DNA from: Bacteroides sp.
GTDB lineage: Bacteria; Bacteroidota; Bacteroidia; Bacteroidales; Bacteroidaceae
Reading direction: 5' to 3'
Length of the DNA stretch: 6,471 nucleotides
NCBI GenBank assembly: GCA_030152865.1
Contig: JASLIW010000036.1
Location: 1 to 6,471, forward strand
The notes under the pieces are model-generated. The model was not told the origin of the DNA. It searched no databases and saw nothing but the letters and a program-made list of their open reading frames with translations. Made by a program: the position numbers and the translations under genes. Shown one piece after another: positions 1-6,471 of the stretch. Each line of letters opens with the position of its first letter. The stretch's first letter is position 1.

Positions 1-2
1 GT

Positions 3-383
3 TTTGTCTTATTGCAACTTCACTTCGGCTTGATACCTTCTACACTTGCTGCCTCTGTTTTAATTGGCTTCTTGGGTATTTTTGCTGCCCGTTGCGTGGA
101 TCATCCTCCCGTTGTTTTTACAATGCCTGCCTGCATTACGATGATTCCTGGTATGTATGCTTACCGCACCATGATAGCCGGGATCAAAAGTACTGATTAC
201 AATTATTTGCTTAGTGATGATACCTTACTCCCTGTAATGGTACACAACTTTGTACTGACCGCTACCCTACTCTTTACCCTTGCTATAGGGATTAGTATCA
301 GTGTTTTGCTCTTTCGAAAGGAGAGTTCAAGAGATGTATTTACAGGCTTTATTATGAAGAAGAGTTGCCGCTTGCGCAAATAG
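3..383 (+). CDS. Threonine/serine exporter family (ThrE_2/YjjB-like) membrane protein, 5' end missing
   Basis: Partial gene: the frame is open to the left edge, with in-frame Phe-Val-Leu codons before the TTG at 12, so that TTG is an internal Leu and the true start lies outside the window. The visible 126 codons hold three hydrophobic stretches: one starting at IPSTLAASVLIGFLGIF, one around VVFTMPACITMIPGMYAY, and a long one running from LPVMVHNF to SVLLF. The middle stretch carries the P-x-x-V-F-x-x-P-A-x-x-x-x-I-P-G-x-x-x-Y-R pattern typical of the small ThrE_2 half of two-part threonine/serine exporters (E. coli YjjB type). Family members of this kind are about 150-160 residues, so roughly 30 residues are missing. 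The protein ends in a basic cytoplasmic-looking tail (KKSCRLRK). Its usual YjjP-like partner would be expected just upstream, outside the window. Family assignment comes from recalled motif similarity. Substrate (amino acids or small carboxylates) is inference. Confidence 0.8.
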   Translation, partial: FVLLQLHFGLIPSTLAASVLIGFLGIFAARCVDHPPVVFTMPACITMIPGMYAYRTMIAGIKSTDYNYLLSDDTLLPVMVHNFVLTATLLFTLAIGISISVLLFRKESSRDVFTGFIMKKSCRLRK

Positions 384-424
384 CTTATTTGGGTAGTCAA
401 GTAGTGAGGCACAGAATAAAATAA

Positions 425-464
425 GTAGAGGGTGGAATAATTAAATTCCACCCTCTGCTTTTCT
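425..464. terminator. Bidirectional intrinsic terminator between convergent genes
   Basis: A perfect 12-bp inverted repeat (AGAGGGTGGAAT at 427-438, complement at 445-456) closes a 6-nt AATTAA loop. It extends to 425/458 through one G-T wobble. On the plus strand it is followed by TTTTCT (459-464). On the minus strand the stem is followed by a T-rich run (TTATTTTATT, about 424-415). It lies 41 bp after the stop of the exporter gene and about 27 bp after the stop of the SusD-like gene, so it can end both converging transcripts. Confidence 0.85.
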
Positions 465-484
465 AATCACTTTTATCTATTTAA

Positions 485-2032
485 CTAATAACCTGGATTC
501 TGTTTTAATCTACCTTTACTCTGATTAATAACATGCTGAGGTATTGGGAAAATCAATCTTGTTTCATCTGTAAATACAGCTCCACGATATGCTGCTATTT
601 GGAGGTATTTGTCATGACGAATTAAGTCTTCTCGTCTGGTACCTTCCATAAATAGTTCGCGTCCACGCTCATCTAATATAAAGTCATTAAGCTCTTGTTG
701 ATTACTAAAATCAGATAAGGACACTAAAGTTGTCTTGGCTCTAGCACGTATTTGATTAAGACTGTCTATTACTTCTTGATCCATAGGTCTAAGATTATTA
801 ATACATTCTGCCTTATATAGAAGTACATCGGCGTAACGGAAGATGACATAATCATTTCCCTGATTTGTCCCCACACCAACGGGGTCGGCTGGATACTTAT
901 AAGGAATCACTCCGTGAGCTGGCCACTCTGTCGGAGCTGCTGTTTTTGCTAATTCACGAATATCTATAAACTCACCTTTATCATTTATGTAGTTTTCAAA
1001 GATAGCATCCTTAACACGCTCATCGTTAATTGCACTACCAGGCTCTCCTACAAAGTCCCAGTACTTATCGTAAAAGGGCCAGGGCATTTTATAGCCACCA
1101 CCCCATTCGGTAACTGAATAACCATTAGGATCAACATAGCCAGGAGGAAGTATATGGGCTAACCAGTTGTTATGGCGGTCACCATCTGCTAGATTAGGCA
1201 CAGCAAGAATCACCTCATTATTTCCTTCATTGGCTACACTAAATACTGAGATATAAGAAGATTGGAGTTCATAATAATTTAGTCCCTCAATCTCTTCAAT
1301 CAAATCTAAAGCTTTTTGCCACTCTTTCTCATGCATAGCTAGCTTAAGCATAATCATCAGACTGGTTCCTTTTGTCATTCTTCCATAATCACTATTGTTT
1401 TCATAGTGAACAGGTAAAACATCGGCTGCAGCTCTAGCTAGTTCATTGATTTTATCTATAGTCCACTCCTTGGTCTGACGCTCTGGCACAAAATCTGACG
1501 AACCATCATCAATAATACTTGGATCGAGCACGACGGCTACTGGTCCATAGAAGTCATATAAAAAGTATATGTGCATAGCTATGATAGTTTGCATTTCGCC
1601 GATATATCTAGCACGCAAATCATCTTTAATTGGAATAGTTGTATGTTCCAATACATCTATAGCACTTACACATCTAGAAATTAACTGAGTATAGTTTATG
1701 TAAGTTTTAGCGGTTACTTCTGCTGAAGTAGGCAACCATGTAAAGTCTTCATACATCTTCCATGTGTTGTTTCTCCATGAACAATAAAACTCATCAGTTG
1801 TAGCTGTATTCATTATCAGCCTAGACTGCTGGGAAATATCACCTAGACCAGTGTATGAACCCCTGTTGAGGTCACCATAGACTCCTGTTATCATAGAGTT
1901 GATGTCTTCCAAGTTTGATGGGTAGTTTTCAGGACTAATCTTATCAAAAACCTTGGGGTCTAGATTATGACAGGAAACTAATAGAATAGCTATTCCGAAT
2001 AGTATAAATATATGTTTTTTCATTTCTTTCAT
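485..2032 (-). CDS. SusD/RagB-family outer-membrane nutrient-binding lipoprotein
   Basis: This is the surface lipoprotein partner of the SusC-like transporter immediately upstream. It caps the barrel and helps capture an oligosaccharide or other nutrient. The 515-residue length is normal for the family. The N-terminus is a lipoprotein signal: basic MKKH, a hydrophobic core, and lipobox L-V-S-C with acylated Cys21. The C-terminal RagB/SusD domain is clear: RYADVLLYKAEC (399-410), LNQIRARA (425-432), ERGRELFMEGTRREDLIRH (455-473), IFPIP (494-498) and the terminal QNPGY (511-515). Residues from about 22 to 300 correspond to the SusD-like N-terminal, TPR-containing half. Two in-frame ATGs lie nine bases apart (2032 and 2023). 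The second gives a compact MKKHIFILFG signal peptide and could equally be the start; no Shine-Dalgarno sequence decides between them. The gene follows SusC by 20 nt, so the two are co-transcribed. The ligand cannot be told from sequence. Confidence 0.96.
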   Translation of the reverse strand: MKEMKKHIFILFGIAILLVSCHNLDPKVFDKISPENYPSNLEDINSMITGVYGDLNRGSYTGLGDISQQSRLIMNTATTDEFYCSWRNNTWKMYEDFTWLPTSAEVTAKTYINYTQLISRCVSAIDVLEHTTIPIKDDLRARYIGEMQTIIAMHIYFLYDFYGPVAVVLDPSIIDDGSSDFVPERQTKEWTIDKINELARAAADVLPVHYENNSDYGRMTKGTSLMIMLKLAMHEKEWQKALDLIEEIEGLNYYELQSSYISVFSVANEGNNEVILAVPNLADGDRHNNWLAHILPPGYVDPNGYSVTEWGGGYKMPWPFYDKYWDFVGEPGSAINDERVKDAIFENYINDKGEFIDIRELAKTAAPTEWPAHGVIPYKYPADPVGVGTNQGNDYVIFRYADVLLYKAECINNLRPMDQEVIDSLNQIRARAKTTLVSLSDFSNQQELNDFILDERGRELFMEGTRREDLIRHDKYLQIAAYRGAVFTDETRLIFPIPQHVINQSKGRLKQNPGY

Positions 2033-2052
2033 TTTTTAGTGTACGAGTCATC

Positions 2053-5000
2053 CTAGAATTTTACATTTAAACCAAAAGTATAGGTGGTTGCTGATGGATA
2101 AGTTCCCGTATACTCTGGGTCAATTTTAGAGAACTTGGTCCAGGTAAAAGGGTTACCCACATCAACATATACTCTTAAGTTTTTAAAATACTTGTCAACA
2201 CCTTTGATGTTATTGAAAGTATAGCCTAAGGTGATATTTCTTACTTTTAAGAAATCAGCACTTTCGATGGCAAACTGACTTCTTCCTGGGGCAGTAGTGC
2301 CCGAAACAAAGAGGTTAGGGTATTTTCCATTAGGGTTTTCACTGGACCAAAACTTACCTTGATCATAAGCTGGATAGTTTCTTCCATCATCAATTTTAGA
2401 GTACAAGTCCATCATGCTACCTAAGTAGTCATTGTGTCTCTTCCAACCCAATGATCCATAAACATGGATATTTAAATCAAAACCTTTGTATTCAAAGCTA
2501 TTAGTAAATCCAAAAATCAGATCAGGATCACTTGTTCCTAACATAATTAAGTCCTCATTTCCGATTTTACCATCGGGTATCCATACACGATTTCCATTAT
2601 CATCAACAGAACCTATATCCTGAATGATTTGGGCTCCTGGCTTAGCACCTGGCATATGAGCAGGTACCTCATCTCCAGGTTGTAGGATTCCACCTAGTTG
2701 ATATCCCCAAATGGGTCTTAGTGGATCTTTTGTGGATTGGTGAACATTTAAAACAACATCTGGATTTCTCTTGACCCATTTATCAACATAGCGAGATAAG
2801 TTCAAGTTTGAGGTCCATGTAAATTCACCTTGGAAGTTCACAGTATTTAAGTTAATCTCAAATCCTCTACTTGAAGTTTTACCAATATTGGCAGCTACAT
2901 AATTCACTGGGAAGTAGTAAGGCTTATTTGAGCTACCTAATAGGCCTGAGATGCGTTTAGTATACAACTCCAAACCGAAATTAATACGGTTTTTCAAAAA
3001 GCCTAAATCTAAACCTAAGTTGTATTCTGTTGTTGTTTCCCATTTCAAGCTAGGATTACCATTTTGATCTAAATAGATCCCCGTGTTTTGTTGATTACCA
3101 AACAAATAGTCTCTTCCTGTTCTATAGTAAGCAAATGCATTACCTGAGAAATCACTATTTCCTGTTTGACCTACACTTAATCTTAATTTTGCATTAGATA
3201 TAAAATCCAAGTTCTTCATAAAGTCTTCTTGCTCTATTCTCCAAGCAAAAGCTCCTGATGGGAAGTATCCCCATTGATTGTTGCTACCAAATTTGTCAGA
3301 CCCATCAGCTCTTAAAGTAAAAGTCAACAAGTATCTATCTGCATAGTTGTAGTTAATTCTACCAAAGTATGAAGCAACATCAGTAGAGCTTCTGTAAGAA
3401 CCGATAGATGGACGTGCTTTACCTGTACCAATATCATCAGCATTATTGATGGCTTCACTAGAGAAATCACTAGCTTCCATGCTATAGCCATCTCTAGTTA
3501 ATCTCTGCCACTCATAACCTAACAAACCATCTAAAGTATGCTTCTCAGCAATTGTTCTTTTATAAGAAACTGTCAGGTTTAACAGTTTGTCAAATCGGTT
3601 AGCATGATTGATATGCGCCTTACCATTTGACTGAGCTCCTTGGAATGTAGATTTTGGTAAATACATTTTGGTGTTAGAGTCTTGTTTATCTATACCAAAC
3701 TGTCCACGTACCATCATACCCTCTAGAGGCATAAACTCTACATAACTTTGAGCAAATATTCTATTTTGCTTGGTTTTACTATAGATTTCCATGAGAGACA
3801 TGGGATTAGGTAAGAACTTAGATTCTTCCATAGTGGTATAATTGCCATCACTGTCTTTTACGGGTAGTAAGGGGCTGAAGATACGGGCAGCTTCCATCAT
3901 ACCGGAGTTCTCATTCGTACCTTTATACTCACCTGAACCTCCTCCAAGTGTAGGGTTATCATACTTAATTCTACTACCTGTTGCATTAATTCCAACTCTC
4001 AACCAAGATGCTATGTTTTGGCTTAAATTGGCACGAGCAGTGATACGATTAAAGTTATTGTTTCTTAGAATACCTTCTTGATCAAAGTAGTTGATCGAAA
4101 TTAAGTGATTAGAACGCTCACTTGCTCCACTAACACTTACATTATGCTCTTGGGTAATCCCTGTTCTACTTACTTCTTTCATCCAGTTGGTACCCTTACC
4201 CATAGCTAATATTTCTTCTTCGGTATAGGTAGGTCTAAAAGGTGAATTGGCATCAGATGGGTCATTACCCCCATATACACCTATGCCATTCTTATCCATC
4301 CAGTTCTCTTTAGCAAAACGGTTTCGTGTATGCATCAATTCAGTAGCATTCATAACCTTCCAGTCATTCTTCATCGATTGCACACCAAACTTAGTGTCAT
4401 AAGCAACTTCTACTTTGCCTAGCTTACCTTTCTTGGTGGTAATTAAGACTACACCATTAGCAGCTCTAGCACCATAGATAGAAGTGGCACTGGCATCTTT
4501 AAGCACCTCTATAGATTCTATATCATTGGGGTTAATAGAGTTTAACGGGCTACGACGGGCATCTGTACTAGAGTACCTATCATTACCTGTACCTGGATCT
4601 TCTACACCACCAACAGGGAAGCCATCAATTACGTACAGAGGCTCATTACTTGCTCCTACAGAGGCAGCTCCACGGATAAGTATACTAATACCACCTCCTG
4701 GCTGGGCATCCACTGCACGAACCTGCATCCCAGCGACTTTTCCGGCCAACATATGTTCTACTGAAGTTGTTGCAGAACTGGGTAACTCGCTTGATTTTAC
4801 AGAGCTAATAGCACCTGTTAGGTCAGAGCGCTTTTGAATACCATAGCCAACTACTACTACCTCATCTAATAGCCCTACATCTTCTTTTAATGTGATTTTG
4901 TAGGTATTACTTGAAGTTATATTTATCACCTGTGCATCAAAGCCAATATAACTCACTGTTAGCTTTCCACCCTCTGTTACAGATAAGGAAAAACGTCCAT

Positions 5001-5256
5001 CTATATCTGTGATTGTACCATTCTGAGTGCCTTGCTCAAGCACATTAGCACCAATTAACGGCTCTCCCTGACTATCATAAACAATACCTGTTATGGTCTT
5101 CTTTAAATCAGCTTGAGTCAACTCATTTTTAGCATCTATCTTGTTTGTACTTGCCCACATAGGCAGTGTAATAAAAGATAAGGCAAAAACCATCGCTAAA
5201 GCTACAAGTCTGTCTCCTGCTTTAAGAATCTCTTGCTTCATACTTAGTTTTTTCAT
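2053..5256 (-). CDS. SusC/RagA-family TonB-dependent outer-membrane transporter
   Basis: The protein has 1067 residues, normal for SusC-type importers of glycans or other large nutrients, driven by TonB-ExbBD. Order of parts: signal peptide (1 to about 36, hydrophobic core from VALAMVFALSFI, predicted cut near WAS/T); carboxypeptidase-regulatory-like beta-sandwich (about 54-123, with ITGIVYDSQGEPLIGANV and DIDGRFSLSV); the conserved DEVVVVGYG segment (131-139) before the plug; the plug (about 143-277) with the SusC hallmark NEPLYVIDGFPVGG (204-217) and the run IESIEVLKDASATSIYGARA (246-265) ending in VLITTKKG; then a 22-strand-type beta-barrel to a terminal phenylalanine (GLNVKF), the usual outer-membrane insertion signal. 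It has no N-terminal STN domain, so it is not an obvious partner of a FecR/ECF-sigma signalling pair. The start at 5256 has an A/T-rich context without Shine-Dalgarno; Met6 is an alternative but would shorten the basic n-region. It is the first gene of the operon with the SusD-like gene. Substrate unknown. Confidence 0.97.
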   Translation of the reverse strand: MKKLSMKQEILKAGDRLVALAMVFALSFITLPMWASTNKIDAKNELTQADLKKTITGIVYDSQGEPLIGANVLEQGTQNGTITDIDGRFSLSVTEGGKLTVSYIGFDAQVINITSSNTYKITLKEDVGLLDEVVVVGYGIQKRSDLTGAISSVKSSELPSSATTSVEHMLAGKVAGMQVRAVDAQPGGGISILIRGAASVGASNEPLYVIDGFPVGGVEDPGTGNDRYSSTDARRSPLNSINPNDIESIEVLKDASATSIYGARAANGVVLITTKKGKLGKVEVAYDTKFGVQSMKNDWKVMNATELMHTRNRFAKENWMDKNGIGVYGGNDPSDANSPFRPTYTEEEILAMGKGTNWMKEVSRTGITQEHNVSVSGASERSNHLISINYFDQEGILRNNNFNRITARANLSQNIASWLRVGINATGSRIKYDNPTLGGGSGEYKGTNENSGMMEAARIFSPLLPVKDSDGNYTTMEESKFLPNPMSLMEIYSKTKQNRIFAQSYVEFMPLEGMMVRGQFGIDKQDSNTKMYLPKSTFQGAQSNGKAHINHANRFDKLLNLTVSYKRTIAEKHTLDGLLGYEWQRLTRDGYSMEASDFSSEAINNADDIGTGKARPSIGSYRSSTDVASYFGRINYNYADRYLLTFTLRADGSDKFGSNNQWGYFPSGAFAWRIEQEDFMKNLDFISNAKLRLSVGQTGNSDFSGNAFAYYRTGRDYLFGNQQNTGIYLDQNGNPSLKWETTTEYNLGLDLGFLKNRINFGLELYTKRISGLLGSSNKPYYFPVNYVAANIGKTSSRGFEINLNTVNFQGEFTWTSNLNLSRYVDKWVKRNPDVVLNVHQSTKDPLRPIWGYQLGGILQPGDEVPAHMPGAKPGAQIIQDIGSVDDNGNRVWIPDGKIGNEDLIMLGTSDPDLIFGFTNSFEYKGFDLNIHVYGSLGWKRHNDYLGSMMDLYSKIDDGRNYPAYDQGKFWSSENPNGKYPNLFVSGTTAPGRSQFAIESADFLKVRNITLGYTFNNIKGVDKYFKNLRVYVDVGNPFTWTKFSKIDPEYTGTYPSATTYTFGLNVKF

Positions 5257-5391
5257 AGATTTATATTTAAAATTAATTTAGTTGTTGAGTTTGGACCCTT
5301 CAACATGAGTACCTAAGGTCATACAGCATCACTTCACTCTAATCATAAAGTCAAAATAGTTCTTTAACTATATTTCTCGAGTATTTTCATC
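5257..5391 (-). promoter_or_regulatory. Probable long 5' leader of the SusC-like mRNA
   Basis: If the promoter at 5398-5431 is right, the transcript begins near 5392 and carries about 135 nt of untranslated leader. The last 25 nt before the ATG are almost pure A/T, as usual in Bacteroidota. A modest hairpin, TGTTGA paired with TCAACA across an 11-nt loop (5283-5305), lies about 27 nt upstream of the start codon. I see no recognised riboswitch and no credible small open reading frame. A role in post-transcriptional control is only a possibility. Confidence 0.35.
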
Positions 5392-5397
5392 TGTTTA

Positions 5398-5431
5398 CAA
5401 ATTTACGACATAATAGCAGGCATAAACAAGT
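5398..5431 (-). promoter_or_regulatory. Candidate Bacteroidota promoter for the SusC/SusD operon
   Basis: Read on the minus strand, TAAATTTG (5405-5398) matches the Bacteroidota -7 consensus TAnnTTTG exactly. ACTTG (5431-5427) is a near match to the -33 TTTG box, and 21 bp separate its TTG from the -7 box, close to the usual spacing. It is the only exact TAnnTTTG I found on this strand in the intergenic region. A transcription start near 5392 is inferred. The sequence TATTTTG at about 5359-5353 is an imperfect alternative without a good upstream box. Confidence 0.55.
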
Positions 5432-5461
5432 ACTATTTTATCCAAGCCTGATACTATTTTA
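5431..5461 (-). repeat. Pair of 10-bp direct repeats upstream of the SusC promoter, probable operator
   Basis: TAAAATAGTA (minus-strand reading) occurs at 5440-5431 and again, identical, at 5461-5452. The start-to-start distance is 21 bp, two turns of B-DNA, so both copies face the same side of the helix. The proximal copy ends exactly where the candidate -33 box begins, the position expected for an activator contacting RNA polymerase. A second small repeat, GTATCAG, overlaps the distal copy (5468-5462 and 5454-5448, 14 bp apart). The repeats are seen directly; the operator role and the regulator class (for example a hybrid two-component or AraC-type protein) are inference, and no regulator gene is in the window. 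Confidence 0.45.
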
Positions 5462-5540
5462 CTGATACAAATAAACTCACGGGCACTTTAGTAGCCTTAT
5501 TCTATTGGATTTACTACCTTCCATTAAAAAAATAAATACA

Positions 5541-6209
5541 ATGAAAAGACTATGGCTTAGTTTCATCTGTTTCAGCTTGATAGGAGCCTGCTATGCACAA
5601 AATGGCATAAATATAGAGACAGATATTTTTGGAAGTATCACTGCTACGACTAAAGGTGTAAAGAGCAAGTTGGAAAAGAATATTTTTGATGACTTAGTTT
5701 TCACCGATAGTAATAACAACCAAATTACTTATAAAGAGGATTTTCTTAAAAAAGTTCTACAGGTTTCTCCTTCCAATAAGAACCTTCAAAGAGATATATT
5801 CTATCGTTTAGTTCTCTATTTAAGAGATAAACAAAACTTTCGGGAAGTGTATGAAGTAGACTTTTTTGATCGGGTAAAAATATCGAACAGCCAAGGAGAT
5901 AATATTACTATAGACTTAGATATGGTTACCAATCAAGATCGTTCCTTATGGCGTAAGAAGTATGCAGCACAAACAGCGGAAGCTCCTCTTCACGGACAAA
6001 TTCGACAAGATGCCTTAGGAAACCTAACTTATAGATACCACAACAGCTGGGCTAAATTAAGTAAAGACACTCAAGATGGATGGGAATACGAAGACTCCAA
6101 TAAAAATAGAGTACATTACAATAGTAGGGCGCGAAAACAACTCACTAGCGTACATCAGGGAGAACAAAACTTCTTCACTGAGCTAATAGTACTCTTCCTT
6201 GAACCTTAA
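5541..6209 (+). CDS. Exported repeat-containing protein of unknown function
   Basis: I do not recognise this family. The ATG at 5541 is chosen because it begins a clean signal peptide (MKRLWLSFICFSLIGACYA) and is preceded by an A-rich stretch typical of Bacteroidota starts. A TTG at 5505 in the same frame would add 12 residues before the signal and is unlikely. From 5541 the protein has 222 residues. Export may use signal peptidase I after CYA (residue 19), or Cys17 in I-G-A-C may be a lipobox cysteine, giving a lipoprotein. The mature part is hydrophilic, with about five degenerate 11-residue units at 25-35, 54-64, 114-124, 154-164 and 183-193. They fit an aromatic or aliphatic residue, x-x-[DS], a G/N/D-rich turn, then [ILV]-[TH]-[YAI], suggesting beta-hairpins. 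Short D-[IF]-F-like helical segments lie between some units. The gene is divergent from SusC with a 284-bp shared upstream region and ends at a terminator, so it appears to be monocistronic. Function unknown. Confidence 0.8.
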   Translation: MKRLWLSFICFSLIGACYAQNGINIETDIFGSITATTKGVKSKLEKNIFDDLVFTDSNNNQITYKEDFLKKVLQVSPSNKNLQRDIFYRLVLYLRDKQNFREVYEVDFFDRVKISNSQGDNITIDLDMVTNQDRSLWRKKYAAQTAEAPLHGQIRQDALGNLTYRYHNSWAKLSKDTQDGWEYEDSNKNRVHYNSRARKQLTSVHQGEQNFFTELIVLFLEP

Positions 6210-6257
6210 ACTATAGACAAAACCTTATTTTAGAAAGTGTGTCAACAAACAAATATA

Positions 6258-6296
6258 AATAATAAAAGGAAGCTACTAGGCTCCCTTTTTATTATT
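6258..6296. terminator. Hairpin terminator after the exported repeat protein, probably bidirectional
   Basis: GGAAGC (6268-6273) pairs with GCTCCC (6280-6285) with one A-C mismatch, across a 6-nt TACTAG loop. The stem continues through AAAA against TTTTT (6286-6290), then AATAAT against ATTATT with one unpaired base. The T-run on the 3' side serves the plus-strand gene ending 49 bp upstream. The complementary strand reads TTTTATTATT after the stem, so it may also stop the minus-strand gene whose last codon is at 6312-6314. Confidence 0.7.
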
Positions 6297-6311
6297 ACTT
6301 GTCAGCGTTGC

Positions 6312-6470
6312 TTAATTTGAAGAAGCACTAACCATCCATTCACCAAATATTTCTGTATTAACCATTGCTGAATTGATAGAAGAATAACTCCAAGCATCCC
6401 AGCTCTGGTGGCTTAACTTTCTACCATCAACTCCTGTGGAAGAATATCCAAACTTTTCGGGTACACTTAC
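6312..6470 (-). CDS. C-terminal end of an unrecognised gene, cut by the right edge
   Basis: On the minus strand an open frame enters from the right edge and runs 52 codons to TAA at 6314-6312. The peptide includes VPEKFGYSSTGVDGRKLSHQ, SWDAWSYSSINSAMVNTEIF and ends GEWMVSASSN. It is rich in Ser and Trp and low in charge, which suits the end of an exported or surface protein, though that is only an impression. Support for coding: the frame is open to the edge, its stop sits 15 bp before a terminator-like hairpin, and it converges properly on the neighbouring gene. No start is visible and I cannot assign a family. Confidence 0.6.
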   Translation of the reverse strand, partial: VSVPEKFGYSSTGVDGRKLSHQSWDAWSYSSINSAMVNTEIFGEWMVSASSN

Positions 6471-6471
6471 A

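Noticed and set aside
12..14. TTG as the start of the exporter gene
   Set aside because: The frame is open further upstream to the window edge, and the domain would lack its first part. The TTG is an internal leucine.
203..451. Minus-strand open frame of 82 codons opposite the exporter
   Set aside because: It is antisense to a conserved membrane protein and runs into the terminator stem. No signal peptide, domain or start context supports it.
3842..4081. Plus-strand open frame inside the SusC-like gene
   Set aside because: Shadow of a strongly supported transporter barrel region, with no recognisable protein features of its own.
4484..4837. Plus-strand open frame of 117 codons opposite the SusC plug
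   Set aside because: Antisense to the highly conserved plug domain; its composition reflects the complementary strand.
5431..5461. TACTATTTTA (plus-strand reading) as -7 boxes for the divergent plus-strand gene
   Set aside because: The spacing does not fit TAnnTTTG, and no matching -33 box precedes either copy. No convincing plus-strand promoter was found, so none is annotated.
5505..5540. TTG at 5505 as the start of the exported repeat protein
   Set aside because: It would place 12 residues ahead of a well-formed signal peptide that begins at the ATG at 5541 in a typical A-rich context.

Overview
The window looks like a low-GC member of the Bacteroidota, most likely Bacteroidales. The evidence is a tandem SusC/SusD-type outer-membrane pair, A-rich start-codon contexts with no Shine-Dalgarno sequence, and a TAnnTTTG-type -7 promoter element upstream of the SusC-like gene. 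I see no tRNA, rRNA, CRISPR array, insertion sequence or other mobile element.

Layout. (1) 1-383, plus strand: the C-terminal part of an inner-membrane protein of the threonine/serine exporter ThrE_2 (YjjB-like) family, cut by the left window edge. (2) 384-484: a short convergent gap holding a 12-bp perfect hairpin with T-rich DNA on both sides, which can terminate transcription from both directions. (3) 485-5256, minus strand: a two-gene operon, SusC-like TonB-dependent transporter followed after 20 nt by a SusD-like surface lipoprotein. (4) 5257-5540: a divergent intergenic region with a long AT-rich SusC leader, a candidate Bacteroidota promoter and, directly upstream of it, a pair of identical 10-bp direct repeats exactly 21 bp apart. 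(5) 5541-6209, plus strand: an exported protein of 222 residues that I cannot assign to a family, built from about five degenerate copies of a short turn-forming repeat. (6) 6258-6296: a second hairpin terminator. (7) 6312-6470, minus strand: the last 52 codons of another unrecognised gene, cut by the right edge.

How the parts work together. SusC and SusD homologues form an outer-membrane complex in which the lipoprotein captures a glycan or other nutrient and closes over the TonB-dependent barrel that imports it. Here the pair is closed off by a terminator straight after SusD, and no glycoside hydrolase, lyase, sigma/anti-sigma pair or hybrid two-component regulator lies inside the window. 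The substrate therefore cannot be read from the context. The divergent exported repeat protein shares the upstream region with the operon and may share its regulation, but that is inference. The points most worth following up are the direct-repeat operator candidate and the unassigned repeat protein; everything else is ordinary for this phylum.
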